This document shows positions 23,030-34,745 of a DNA stretch of 64,000 nucleotides, in pieces. The notes beneath the pieces are model-generated. The model had not been told where the DNA came from. It was given only the letters and a program-made list of their open reading frames with translations, and searched no databases. How positions within the stretch are numbered: position 1 is the first letter of the stretch; each line of letters opens with the position of its first letter. A program made the translations under genes and the position numbers. Source of the stretch: Azorinus chamasolen (Eukaryota > Mollusca > Bivalvia > Cardiida > Solecurtidae); the NCBI GenBank assembly GCA_963576725.1, contig OY755252.1, positions 47,524,140-47,588,139 of the forward strand, in the 5' to 3' direction.

Positions 23030-24125
23030 AAGTGTTAATTTTGCGACCACTTGTTTTAATGATGTGTTAAGGGCAATAGATGAAGCTGCATACTCAAATA
23101 CAAAAGTCGTCATTTCTCTAACAAACCTTATGGTGTGACAACACAACATAGAATTTGGTGGAGAAATAAAAAAAAAAGATGAAAATGTTATATTTACACA
23201 TCTTATCTGTTGTAAATATGCATGAGGTATTCATATTCCAAAACCTTAATCAGGGAAACATTTAGAAGATTGCCGATATGAATGAACTAGATTTAGACAT
23301 AACACTGGAACTTTCTTCAAGTTTATGCTACATATCACAAACAGTATTGTAAACAGTGCTCAATTAGACGACAAATAAATGGTGTATTTAAATGCAATAA
23401 ATGGCCTCCTGACAGCATGAACAGTTTTATGATAATAATAATAATGACTTTATTTAACGAGGCTACACCTTTAGGTAAGCCCAATCTTCCATGCGGGCCT
23501 AAAATGCTTTCTTGATAGCCATAACATTCTCATTTATTTCCAAAAGTTCAAACTTCCAGCTGGCAGACGTTTCGAGTTTTCACAAGACCCAAATTGAATA
23601 TTTCTATTGATTTGATATTGATATTGTGGTTTAAACGTTTCATGGACAAACATGACTCTCCACCAATATGACTCGTTTATACATATTATTGTGAAGATTA
23701 GCCACAAAAATTGAAATACGCCTGTGGTATTACCTTTTTAAAAAGCAGCAACATTTTTATAGAAACGGAGACTGCGTGAATAAATGATCTTAATTGCTTT
23801 CTTTGTGTCATTAAACACTCTTCTCTTAATGGTTTTAATTTTATATTGATGCAACTCAATTGTGTGAAGTAAAGGATAAAGGAAACGTGCGGCTACATAT
23901 TTCTAAAACACCGGTACATTAATGTATAATAAGGAGAGCTTTCTGCATTGATTTCAATCTGACTTGAGCTACCATATATACGTTGATAACCTTTATCTTG
24001 AAAAACTGTATTAAGTGATTATTGCACGTATTTGTTGTGTTTCTTTTCTTCAGTATAATCCCTCGCCACTCCCCAAAAGTAAGGAGTCTTTTCAATGTAA
24101 GGGTGTGTATTGGGGAGAATACGAT
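23030..24125. other. 3' flank of GT31 copy 1; no gene
   Basis: Includes an eroded family F copy (about 23100-23215), a single copy of the 61-bp phrase (about 23216-23276) that is amplified six-fold in U2, and a short ATA microsatellite near 23430. No polyadenylation site was assigned. Confidence 0.5.
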
Positions 24126-24129
24126 ATGC

Positions 24130-24345
24130 TCAATTACAGTGTAAGGATCTGTACAATTGGACAACTCATCACCGGCTGCAGGTGTCTAGCTGGCTTGTGG
24201 TAGGTCGCTGATTCTACACGGGTGATCTTCTGTGCCTAAAACAATGCAATGTGTTCTGTACAGGAAGAACATCGTGGGTCTTCCTCTGCCTGTAAGTGGC
24301 TGGGCGTTGCGATATGACTGAAACACTGTAAAAGTGACATGAAAC
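24130..24345 (+). mobile_element. SINE remnant, U1 copy
   Basis: Contains 'tagctggcttgtggtaggtc', 'tctacacgggtgatcttctg', 'acaatgcaatgtgttctgta' and a tail near 'gtggctgggcgttgcgatat'. The reverse-complement equivalent at 57.7 kb and the U2 orthologue at 46380-46600 share the same word order. Confidence 0.6.
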
Positions 24346-24399
24346 ATCGATACAAACACCAATAAGTGTTAAGCTCTTGTTGCTTTCGAAAAAGAAATA

Positions 24400-24600
24400 G
24401 CCCTATTTGATTTGTGTTGTGATCATCTCGGGCTTCGTGTCATGAAAACGTGTCGTTGCGTTCCGATGTGTATTTGTGTCGTGTCTTCATGTTGTGTAAA
24501 CGTTTCGTGTCGTGTCTTGTCGTACTGTCATCGTCGTAACTATGCAAAGGCTTTGACATTCTGTCTCTGTTCAAATATCAGTGCATCTAATTAGTTCATA
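24400..24600. repeat. CGTGTCGT-rich stretch conserved between units
   Basis: Irregular repetition of 'cgtgtcgtgtc' and 'gtcgtgtcttcatg'. The same stretch is at about 46650-46800 in U2. Noncoding; open frames across it differ between the units. Confidence 0.5.
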
Positions 24601-25422
24601 CATTACACAGTTATTCAGCATCGTAACAGGTTAATCTGGAAAAGTCGAAATTTTACCATGTATAAGTAAATATTATTTAAAATACTGATTCGCAGAAACA
24701 GACAAGTATTGACCTCTGCGTGTGGTGCCCTTTTTATAAGTTACTAATGTTAACAGGGTAGGCCCTATATCAAATGCATTATATTCAAACACAATGTCTA
24801 ACCAGGATTTGTAATTATCACTCATTAGCAGACGCAGTTGTTTTGAAAGATATCACTGCAAATAGTCAGCTGCTGTAAGATGCTGTGCTGCTTTTTCATA
24901 ATTAATTACCGAATCTGACACTGAAGTGTTGGAAGCCACTTACACCTCTATCCGATGATGTGTATGTCACTCCTTTCTTGGACAAGTACGTTTCAATGCC
25001 CCCGTTCTATCGTTAGGGCATGGTCAGGGAAGGGTCGAGTTACTACAACCGCAAGTAAGGCTAATAGCGACTATAATATACTACTCCTATGAGACTAAGT
25101 TGATTGGAGGTTACAAAGTACACACATCTAATAAACTATCCATATGAAATAGACATGGCCGTTACATTAGATAAATATACCTCAAAGAAAGTAAATTCTA
25201 GCTTATTTTGGTGTTATTTTTCAGTTCATTCATATAAAGAGCGCATGGTACGATCGATGGTGTTTAGTTTTTCGTATGTGAAATCCATTTTAATGGATCT
25301 TTTTTATGAGTTCATTTAAATCGAGCTCTCAAAAGAAGTATACTTCTGTTTTTATTAAAGTAGGTGGTAACTTAATGCAGGACAAAATTTATACGGAATG
25401 TTTGCTTTCTGTATAACATCTG

Positions 25423-25598
25423 GGTCCATGCTTATAAAACTTTTAGTTGAGTCTGAGTTCGTTCTCAAGTGTTTGATTGGTCAGATTTGAGCCTTTGGCT
25501 CAAATCTGACCAATCAAAAGCTTGAGAACTCAAATCTGACCAATCAAAAGCTTGAGAACGAACTCAGACTAAACTAAAAAGCTTTATAAGCATGGGCC
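25423..25598. mobile_element. Family G long palindrome, complete
   Basis: Ends 'ggtccatgcttataaa' and 'tttataagcatgggcc' are inverted, and the arms continue through 'gagttcgttctcaag' and 'cttgagaacgaactc'. The right arm carries an internal tandem duplication of a segment of about 30 bp ('cttgagaactcaaatctgac' occurs, then the same phrase again). It sits exactly between U1 and U2. Confidence 0.85.
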
Positions 25599-25929
25599 TT
25601 GTATTGCATAAAACAACTACATGTATTTGGTTTTAATCATAAAGGCATTCGTTAAATACCGAAATTTACAAATCGGCATAACGTATAAGAAAATCAACAA
25701 GCCTTCTTTGTGAGGCACACCACTAGTAGTGTGTGTGTACACAAATACACTTTATATAAAACAGCAACTAAATATATCTTTATCCCTATGTTGCAAACGA
25801 TAAAAAGCGTCAGACGGATAGAAGACCAGTGATATATGTATGGCAACAGCTGATACATAAACAAGACGAGGGGCGGTGATCAATATCACCGCAGCACACC
25901 CATTCGTGTTATCTTTTCTGTTGTAATGT

Positions 25930-26790
25930 TGCACCAAATAACTGTAGGTTCAATACAACTTTTACCCTGTGCTAGTGTTAATAATAGCCGTAGAATTAGT
26001 ACAACTATATGTATTATCCTGTGCTAATGTTACCAATAACTGTAGGATCAATACAAATACATATATTACCCTGTGCTACTGTTACCAATAACTGTAAGAT
26101 CAATGCAACTATTGACCTATGATACTGTTACCAATACCTGCGGGATCAATACAACCATTACCCTGTGCTATTGTAACACCAATATATGTAAGATCAATAC
26201 AGCTATTACCCTGTGCTAATGTTACATGTACCAATAACTGTAGGACCAATACAACTATTACCCTGTGCTAATGTTACTAATAACTGTAGGACCAATACAA
26301 CTATTATCCTGTGCTAATGTTACTAATAACTGTAGGACCAATACAACTATTATCCTGTGCTAATGTTACCAATAACTGTAGGACCAATACAACTATTATC
26401 CTGTGCTAATGTTACTAATAACTGTAGGACCAATACAACTATTTTCTTGTGCTAATGTTACCAATACTTATAGGATCAATACAAATACATATATTACCCT
26501 GTGTTACTGTTACCAATAACTGTAAGACCAATACATTTATTAATATGTGTTTTTGTTACTGTGGACTCTAGGATCAATAAAATTGTTAACCTGCTATCCT
26601 GCTACAATTTTCTGCAACAATCAAATGCGGATCAGTAAAGTCATTAACCTGTGACATCTGTTACCATTAACTGTAGGATTAATAAACTGTTAACAGTTGA
26701 CACAATTACTATTAATTAAAGGTTAAATATAATTGTTAACCTGTAACGCTGATACAATTAACCGTAAGATAATTTAATATGTTAACCTTT
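25930..26790. repeat. 46-bp tandem array, U2 copy
   Basis: About eighteen units; the best part (26231-26460) repeats exactly every 46 bp with 'aataactgtaggaccaatac' and 'aactattatcctgtgctaat'. It matches the more decayed U1 array. Confidence 0.95.
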
Positions 26791-27215
26791 GACATTTGAT
26801 ACAGTTACCATTAAGTGCAAGGGAAGAATATGAAATGACTTTTACAAACAACTTCGATCCAGATGATACATCGAATGAGACAATTTTAGCAGACGACGTT
26901 TTTTTCATACGACAGGTTATTTATGCCAAAAATACATGTAGGTTTCAGCTGAAGAGTCAAATATCTATGTTGATGTTGGGTGAATGTTCTTGAAATACAA
27001 ATACCTTAAAATACATTGAAAACGCAAATGGCAGAAAAATGAGCCCGAATTACTCTTATATTTCGTTTGGGTCAGATTGTTCAATATGGTCTTAAAAGCT
27101 GTCGTTAGTGTATCGAGGGAAACGTAATGGTAGTTGTAGACACAGTTGTAATGATTTGTAATAGCTGAGTTGGAGGAAAAGGCAATTGCTTTGTTTAACT
27201 TAAAAAACTGTTTAA

Positions 27216-27427
27216 CCTTTTACTCCATGAATATTCACGTAAGAAAAATAAAATCATGAATATCAATTGGACTAATTGTTGTAACAGCACATGGTAACAG
27301 CATTCGTTGGTCCTTGCGGAAACTGTAGAATCATATCTATGTTGCAGACCCTGGTCAGACGACTCTATAGGAGTCATATGATATGGGTCTGCTCTATTTG
27401 CAGAGGTGTTGATTATGGAGTAAATAT
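27216..27427 (+). mobile_element. Family A MITE
   Basis: TTAA at 27212-27215 and 27428-27431; contains 'ccatgaatattcacgtaaga' and the core stem 'gactctataggagtc'. Orthologue of 8392-8573. Confidence 0.75.
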
Positions 27428-27689
27428 TTAAGAGCAATAATGTTTAATAATGTCTGTAAAATTGCCGACATAAGACCTACACAATGAAATATGAGGCTGC
27501 CCAAATGATTCATCGTTAACATTATTTAAAACAAAGGTATAAATTACATGTAGTTATCAATGTAAAAACATTTTACAAGTATTTGGCCCTGCAAAGTATA
27601 TGGAACAAAAGATAAAAAGCGCATTCTTACAGTAATGTCATTACTTTGTTAATGGTTTTCGGGTTACCGTTGTTTCAACCGTACCTTAA

Positions 27690-28151
27690 ATACCATAAGA
27701 ACTCGTACAGACAAACTTAGAAAAATATTATAATCACCCGAAGTACTCGTAAGGACAGATATAGACAAATATTATATTACCTTAAGTACTCGACGTACAG
27801 ACAAACTTAGACAAAAACTTTAATTACGGTAAGTACTCGTACAGACACACTTAGGCAAATATTATAATGACCCCCCCCCCCCCCGAAGTACTCGTAAAGA
27901 CAGATTTAGACAAATATTATATTACCTAAAGTATGTGTAGAGACAAACTTAGGCAAACAGCCTTAAACCCTAAGAACTTAGAAAAGTATCATAAGTTTCC
28001 TATGTACTCGTACAGATAAACTTAGGCAAATAGCCTAAAACCCTTAGTACTCGTACATACATACTTAGAAAAGTATCATAACTTCCCTATGTACTCGTAT
28101 AGATAAACTTAGGCAAATACCCTAAGAACTCGTATAGACAAACTTAGACAA
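27690..28151. repeat. 44-bp tandem array, U2 copy, left part
   Basis: About ten units of 'actcgtacagacaaacttag'. It includes a C homopolymer near 27861-27880. The array is interrupted at 28151 by a retroelement and resumes at 29206. Confidence 0.85.
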
Positions 28152-29205
28152 TCATGCAGCTTTTCTTGATCTAGGCCTTAAAAATTGATAATGGAATTAT
28201 TTCTTCTAAAATATATGACAAAAGAGATGATTTTGATTTTAATATAGTAAATTCCCCTCATCTTGACGGAGGTGTTCCCCGTGCCCCATCTTACGGGGTT
28301 TATATATCTCAACTTATTCGTTTTGCTAGAGCTTGTTCATCTATTGACGATTTTAACAGTCGAAATCTCATTTTAACTGAAAAGCTGCTTAAGCAAGGAT
28401 ATAGATACCATAAACTAAGAAAAACTTTCTCTAAATTTGGCAAGTACCAATGTAATCTCAAGGCACTTCTGCGACACGGTGTTTCACATCCTGAATTTTA
28501 TGGTGATGTGATTAACAAACTTCGTAAAATGATTGGACATACCCATTGTCTCACTTTGTTCATCAAATATGTTAAAAAATTCATTAAAAAGGGATATGAT
28601 CCTATAGTACTACAACATACTGCATGTTTGGTTGTCAACCCTTTTACAGTTGGCAATCACGCTGGCCTCTTTGCATGTACGCCGACAAGAAAGGTTTAGT
28701 ACTCTATGAAGGCGACCTCTTAAATCCAGAAACGGAAGGAGGACGTCATATATCTGTACTATTTCGTTTTTGTCGTACCCTTTATTACTTTTCTACAGTT
28801 TTTCTGTTTGCAGCTCAATCATTGAGTACACTAGCGATAGGTGGATACAGTTTGTTCACTTAAATGTTTTCGTTATACATACACTTTACCACTGTATTTG
28901 TCATCGCGGTTGTTGTAGATTAGTCGGAGAGGGGATACGTTTATTTAATTTACACTGTATGTTTTTTAGGGTGGGGATGGAATAAGTGTGAGGTTGGGCG
29001 CCCATAAACCGGTTTAACCCCCAAGTGACTTTTGTCACTGACCGTTCCAAGGCGGTACTTCCATCTTCCCCCTATTGTATGTTTGTTTTGTCTTTGTGTG
29101 TCTCTTGATGTTTTTATAGTTATGTACATTTGCTGTTTCCTTGTGTTGCTGTTCGGACGACTGTTTGTTCTGTAGGTGTTTCCTGCTTGACTCGTTTTTG
29201 TACTT
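28152..29205 (+). mobile_element. Retroelement copy 'b', 5'-truncated, with target-site duplication
   Basis: Flanked by ttagacaa at 28144-28151 and 29206-29213; the same eight bases occur once, unbroken, at 10548-10555 in U1. The copy starts inside the RT reading frame and runs through the stop at 28697-28699 and about 500 nt of 3' tail that includes the hairpin cagtgac/gtcactg-like stem near 29025-29045. It inserted into the array after the segmental duplication. Confidence 0.85.
28175..28699 (+). pseudogene. Reverse-transcriptase C-terminal fragment
   Basis: An uninterrupted frame of about 175 codons ends at TAG 28697-28699. It reads LKIDNGIISSKIYDKRDDF, then HLDGGVPRAPSYGVYISQL, IRFARACSSIDDFNSRNLI, KLLKQGYRYHKLRKTFSKF, ALLRHGVSHPEFYGD and QHTACLVVNPFTVGNHAGLF. 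The catalytic YxDD region and everything upstream are missing: the copy begins at the FLDL block, where a one-step frame slip is also seen. In copy 'a' the same protein is further damaged. The class is a non-LTR or Penelope-like RT, not decided. It has no start codon of its own and is not expected to be expressed as an enzyme. Confidence 0.8.
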
Positions 29206-29605
29206 TTAGACAAATATCATAATTACCCCATAGTACTCGGACAGACACACCTAGACAAATAGGATACTTATAATAACCCTAAGAATTAGTACACACACAC
29301 TTAGACAAATACTTTAATTATCCTAAATAATCGTACAAACAAACTTAAAGAACCGTTTAAACAGGGTACATACTGTTTGCATGCCTTATACCATTATAAA
29401 ATATCAGCTAATAAATGATTGGACAGACGAACCTAGACAAATAGGATAATTACCCTAAGAACTCGTACACACACACATAGACAAATACTTTACCCTAAGT
29501 AATCGTGTAGACAAACTTAAAGAGCTATTTAATCAGGGTCCATATTCTTTGCTATTTACTATCAGACAGCATGCCTTATACCATTATACAAATTCAGCTA
29601 ATAAA
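29206..29605. repeat. Array remainder with a local tandem duplication of about 185 bp
   Basis: Segments 29236-29421 and 29422-29605 match: each passes through 'acacacacttagacaaatac' or a close variant, 'aacttaaaga', then 'atgccttataccattata' and 'cagctaataaat'. U1 has a single equivalent (about 10600-10850). Confidence 0.75.
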
Positions 29606-29657
29606 TTATCAAGGTGTCATTATTTCTTTCACGAAAATTAATGAGGCTAAAGATTAT

Positions 29658-29807
29658 CCCTTTTATCCTCTATGTTTATTTCAAATATATACAAAAAAGT
29701 TGGAAGGTTGGATATTGTACGCAATTTAGAAAGTAAAGAACCAGATCCATCTAATTATATTAGAAAACAAAACAAATGAGTGAATCACGTTTATATGACG
29801 GATACGG
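29658..29807 (+). mobile_element. Family B MITE with internal deletion
   Basis: Starts cccttttatcct after TTAT and ends tacgg before TTAA at 29808-29811; orthologue of 10892-11132. Confidence 0.6.
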
Positions 29808-30124
29808 TTAAGATATACAGCTATTGCATCTTTTCGAAGCGATGAACTATCCAGATTCGATACAAAACGAGTCATAACAAATAAGATTTAGCAATATTTA
29901 TTTGAAATATTTGGTGAATATTTTCACGTCAGTCCGCCAGGATAATTATCCTGACAATATGTGATATCGATCCATAGGTCTTTCTTTATATTTTACCCCG
30001 CATCTTCTTGTCGAGGAGAGTTGTGGTGATCTTTTACCCAAATTTTCTGGGCTGTTTTGTTCAAATCTTAAAAGAAATGAATGGGCTACACTGCGGTGTA
30101 TTTATCTAGGAACATTTCACTGAC

Positions 30125-30718
30125 TTGTTAAATATTAACTGCATGAATATTCATGTAACAATGTAACAAACGAATGCATGAGGACTTATTTGTTTTGCCT
30201 TTATACACACTTTAGAATCTGATCTATATCATGTCATAAGCAAACATGCACGAACCGTCTGTTCTGGGTCTACGCTATTTGAAAAGGTGTGAAAGAGAGT
30301 TTATATGAAGAAAAGGGTTAACTCTTTCTATAAAGTGTTCCATAATAGTAAATGAGCCCAAGGCAATTTGATTGTGGCAGTGACTGTAGAATCAGGTGTG
30401 TAGTATTCCATAAGCAAAAAGTGCAGTAACTGATCAGCCAATCAGACCATCCTTACAGGAGCCAACTGACGTGGGTCTATCCTGTTTGCAAAGCTGTTGA
30501 AAGGTATTGATAGAGAAAAAGGACAAACTATAAGTTGACTATTTACTCCATAAATACGCCTTTCTACGCCTTTGCAAACAAAGTAGATCTGATCAGACCG
30601 TTCAGGACAGTTCCTGTCAAAGCGAAGTAGACAACATCTCCTTGTGCTATTATAAATATAATCTAATTAATATTCATGATGTCATAATTTCACACATGAA
30701 TATTCATGACGTGAAGGG
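30125..30718. mobile_element. Cluster of three family A MITEs (U2)
   Basis: Approximate elements 30125-30317, 30322-30515 and 30540-30718, with TTAA at 30318-30321 and 30719-30722. Same order as 11600-12290. Confidence 0.7.
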
Positions 30719-31037
30719 TTAAAAAAGCATTTTCCGACAGAAAACGATTATTTGCACAGAAGCCATGCAACGAAACTGGTTATGCAAACCTGTTACAGTC
30801 TAACATCCGTTAACAATCTTTTCCAATAATTAAATTCATGGTCGTATTTTGAACGAAAATTGGTCCAACTGACATTGGAACAGTAATAACAAATTGGGTA
30901 ATTTTTGAAGGTGTATGGTGAACACACAGCAAGGGAAAGTTGGAAGCGAGGAACGCATAGCTCCGTTGAAAACATAAATAAGATTTTATATTTTACACCA
31001 CGTTCGCCGTTACGATCTATCAAAACTACACATTTAA

Positions 31038-31273
31038 ACCTTTACTACATGAATATTCATGTAACCAATAATGACGTCACAAGTATCAATTATATTGATT
31101 GTTATAATAACACATTGACACAGGATGTTTTGCCAAGGCAGAAACTAGTATCATATCTAGATCATATCAGAAGTAAATAGAGCAGACCCAGATCGGAAGG
31201 CTCCTATGGGAGCCGTCTGATCTGGGTCTTCCCTGTTTGCAAAGGCGTAGAAAGAGGTTTTCACGAAGTAAAG
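31038..31273 (+). mobile_element. Family A MITE, near complete
   Basis: TTAA at 31034-31037, then acctttactacatgaatatt; the core stem is 'ggctcctatgggagccgtct'; the right end is 'cacgaagtaaag'. Confidence 0.75.
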
Positions 31274-31468
31274 ACTTACTAATAGTCTGTAAACATTCAG
31301 AACATCTTATAAGATAACCTTTGCTATGTATTAACTTGTTGCATGGTAGGTAATATATTTCGTCTGCAACAATTGTAGACTGCTTCCACTTAAAACTAAC
31401 ATCCTATCATTCCTTGCACAAATATGGAAGTATGGGACAGCTTGGATCATGATGAGATGCCGCATTAA

Positions 31469-31666
31469 CCCATTCCCGCATATTGACGCCTTTGTGAAAC
31501 CATTGTGATAAATCGAGCATTTGCTCCTGTGTAGCAAATGCTCTATTTATCACAATGGTTTCAAAAGTACACAATTCTGAAAAAAAATATTTTCTTTATT
31601 AAATGCTCCGTTTTGGTAGATTGTATCAAAGCGGTTGGCTCTAAAAATAACCTATGCGGGAATGGG
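31469..31666. mobile_element. Family C MITE, complete
   Basis: TTAA at 31465-31468 and 31667-31670. Ends cccattcccgcata and tatgcgggaatggg. The central hairpin is built on 'gaaaccattgtgataaat' and 'atttatcacaatggtttc'. 198 bp, noncoding. Confidence 0.85.
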
Positions 31667-31944
31667 TTAAGCGCGTCTCATCTGGATACAGACTGTTTGC
31701 AAAACTAATCACGATTTCGTCGCTAGCGTGTAAAGAGCTAAGCTATCAAATGAAACGTAATTCCAAATTCAGATTTCTTCCAAGTGGAAGGTTTAGATAG
31801 GGTTTAGATAGGGTTTACTGTATGCCTATTTGTGTAATCCTTAAAAGCTTTATAAAAAAGTGTATAAACTTTCAGAAGCCGTCTGATCTGGGTCTGCTCT
31901 GTTTTAAAAGTCGTGAAAACGCGTTTACTATAAGAAAGTGGTTA

Positions 31945-32415
31945 ACTGTTTATGTGTTTATTGTTAGTCTACAGTAGCATATCCTATTATTCACTGTTGA
32001 CCTACAATAGAATGTTCTATTACCCACAGTTAACCTACAATATTTTATCGTGCAATGCTTCATCGCCCAAAATCTCCTAGTAACCTACAATAGTATAAAC
32101 TATCATTCACTTTTAAATACACTATCATACTTGAAATCTCGTTTACATACACTTAACCTACACTATCATGTTATGTCGTTCACTGTTAAACTACAACACC
32201 ATGCTCTATCGTTCGCTGATAACCTACAATAAACTATCATTCACAGTAAACATACACTACCATGCTTTACTGTTCACCTACACTATCATGCTCTATCGTT
32301 CACTGTTAACATACAATGTGCATCCTCTAACATTCGCTTTAATCGACATTGTTATGTTCTATCGTTCACTACTAACCTACATATCATGTTATATGTATAT
32401 CGTGCACTGTTAATG
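31945..32415. repeat. About 33-bp tandem array (U2 only)
   Basis: Around fourteen irregular units of 'ctatcgttcactgttaacct' plus 'acaatatcatgct'. It occupies the place where U1 has the unrelated 39-bp array. Two overlapping open frames across it are by-products of the repeat. Confidence 0.85.
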
Positions 32416-32735
32416 AATATTCATGAAGCGATAAATAATTGCATAATTATTCATGGGGTAAAGCATAAAAAGTGAAACGGGCGTGTTGTTTTCATTGTAT
32501 ATATGTATAGTACATACGTCATTTCATTATCAAACTTCGTTAACGACCCATATGCTGTGATACAGATAGCTACACTACATGAAGGAAACATCGAGGATAT
32601 TAAGATGTGTGGCTTTATCCGGAACAGGCGACCAAACAGAAGAAAGCTGCTGCTTAAATTTCGAAAACTAATGTTTTCAACGGGTATGAAATACTTTTTA
32701 AACTAAGAAATGACGTTCTGAAATGCAACTATTAA

Positions 32736-32958
32736 CCATTTTATTTATATAAAACACGTTTTCATGCATTTGCAAACCGATTACAAACAGAGTATACCCA
32801 GATCAGACGATTCCTGTAGGAACTGTTTGACCAGACTGTATTCTGTTTGCTTACTATTTACACATATATTCTACAATTGCATATGCCGTTATTGAAATTA
32901 ATCTAATTAAGCTCCATGATAACATTTTTCCTTACATGCTTAATGAACAGGAAAATGG
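32736..32958 (-). mobile_element. Family B/A hybrid TTAA MITE (U2)
   Basis: TTAA at 32732-32735, 'gatcagacgattcctgtagg' core, right end 'gaaaatgg'. Orthologue of 13398-13632. Confidence 0.65.
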
Positions 32959-33954
32959 TAAATATACTTCTTCGACTCCTTGTTTGAACAGTGCATGTTT
33001 TGGTTTTGCTATATAGATGCTTTAATGTAGCTTACAGAGGATAATAGGATATTTTGTTCATCACATTTTGTTGTTATGAAATGAATTTACACTAATAATA
33101 TGACACGAGCTTACGCGAGTTTTAGTATTAGTTATTGGAACGGGCGGTTTTCATAATATTATTGTAATGAACAAGAATTCTTTTATCTTTTAATATTCTT
33201 TTTTCACATAACCCTTAAAACATACCTTAGAAAGTGAACATGGCTATGGCTGAAGGCTGTTTCGGCCATTGCTTACAAATATTGTAGTAATACAATAAAC
33301 GACATGCCTGAAGTGAATCGTTCATGCAGCGCTTTAAGATTCATTATCGACCGGATTCAAACTGCTAATTTGACTAAAACTGCGCTGATGCATTTCCGCG
33401 GTTAACGGCACTATACTATACGACAAATATAACCATGCGCCGTGTGTTCCCCTAGAATGTACGCAATGATATAAATTTCAGCGAAAATGTGTCAACATCA
33501 GCAGTGCAACACTGATAATAGTTACGGCAAAACGAACTTATTCATAGCGAGTTTGACCTGAAATTCTCTCTATAATCTTCGCCCCGAAATTCTCTCAGTA
33601 AAGTACTCTTAATTTATTCCAAGTGGGGGAAATCGTCAATTTTTTATATGTTCCTTAGAAATGTGGGCCCTCTATATGGGTGATATAAAATGAGAATCAT
33701 TTAACGATTTGTTGCACTATTGCAAATAGCTAACCTCACACCATCCATTCCGAAAATCGGAAAAGGCCGGTAATGTTGTATTTTTACATCAACTGAACTG
33801 CAAGCCTTCCAATTCAATTCTAAGGTACCAAGGTTGAACACACTGCTCTGTGTATCGCTACTGATAACGGCTAAAACTTTAATTAAACTATAGCGCTACT
33901 TCACAGACAATTAAGCTGCCATCTGCAAGCTGACAGTCCTTACAATAAATGGAT

Positions 33955-34345
33955 ATTTTCAATATCATAAAACATAGTAGTTCCTATGTCCAATCATTCT
34001 TATGAAAACTGTCAATTTGAACTTATATTTAAAAAAAATGCCCAGGACTGTGGCACGGAATAATAGAAAAGGGTTTCGTTGATACTTATAACTTTTTACT
34101 GTGCAACTTAATATTATCGGCCTATGTCGAACAGTTACGAAACTAAAACGCAACCGAAATAAATACTAATAGATCACCGAGTAACATCGTAGTCTTTAAT
34201 ATGAAATATGCGAAAGTGTTGTCTGTCTGCATATGTTCGATTGGTTTTCTTGCGATATACTGCTTTTTAGCATGATAACAAATGATTAATGTACGCTTTA
34301 GGAATTTTAAAACGCGTTAAAAGTACCGACTATCATTTTAAGGTA
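33955..34345. repeat. Dispersed repeat R, copy 3
   Basis: Shares 'caatcattcttatgaaaact', 'attatcggcc' and 'tcgaacagttacgaaacta' with the two U1 copies. Confidence 0.5.
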
Positions 34346-34454
34346 AGGATATCAACGGTCAACCGGTTAATCGGTCGAAATATGATATTCGATTACCTGA
34401 ATAAAATTAAAAAAAAAGTTAATGTCTAAAATCTCGAACTTTTAACTTTACCAT

Positions 34455-34745
34455 AAATAATGCAACTTGTCCGGTACACGGAAGAACCTCTGGGGTGTAA
34501 TTAGCTGGACGCCGTGAAATACAGTAAAACCCCGCTAATGCGACCACCTAAAAGAGGCATAATTCTGGGTGCTAGATGCAGGTGGTTGCTTAATGCATGA
34601 CAAGAGTAATGCAGAAAGCTTCTTTTGTCCTGCATTAAGCAACCACCTACTTATAAAGACACCCATGTAAATTCATTAAGTGGTCGTATTAGAGGGGTTT
34701 TACTGTACTGTTAAAGCGACGAAAAACCCGATAAAACCCAAACCA
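34455..34745 (+). mobile_element. SINE 3' fragment split by a family D MITE
   Basis: Left part: 'cctctggggtgtaattagct', 'ggacgccgtgaaata'. Right part, after the MITE: 'ctgttaaagcgacg'. Removing the MITE and one TA restores the family's tail phrase 'gaaatactgttaaagcgacg'. Confidence 0.75.
34522..34705. mobile_element. Family D (TA-type) MITE nested in a SINE
   Basis: TA at 34520-34521 and 34706-34707; ends cagtaaaaccccgctaatgc and agaggggttttactg. The core arm 'gcaggtggttgcttaatgca' is mirrored by 'tgcattaagcaaccacct'; a piece of the right arm is missing, so the hairpin is asymmetric. Confidence 0.9.

Larger units (their letters stand above)
4717..25415 (+). repeat. Duplicated segment unit U1
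   Basis: First copy of a direct segmental duplication of about 21 kb. By-eye anchors against U2: 4717-4890 with 25750-25920; 7020-7600 with 25930-26900; 8330 with 27149; 10220 with 27560; 13150 with 32505; 18386-19303 with 39196-40104; 22791-23029 with 44719-44957; 24880-25100 with 47040-47240; 25350-25415 with 47465-47515. The changing offset reflects many unit-specific insertions. Both units carry a GT31 gene in the same orientation. Confidence 0.9.

Noticed and set aside
32503..32706. 67-codon open frame conserved in part between units
   Set aside because: The U1 counterpart (about 13145-13375) has stops and an internal duplication ('aacatcgaggatattaag' twice), so the frame is not maintained.
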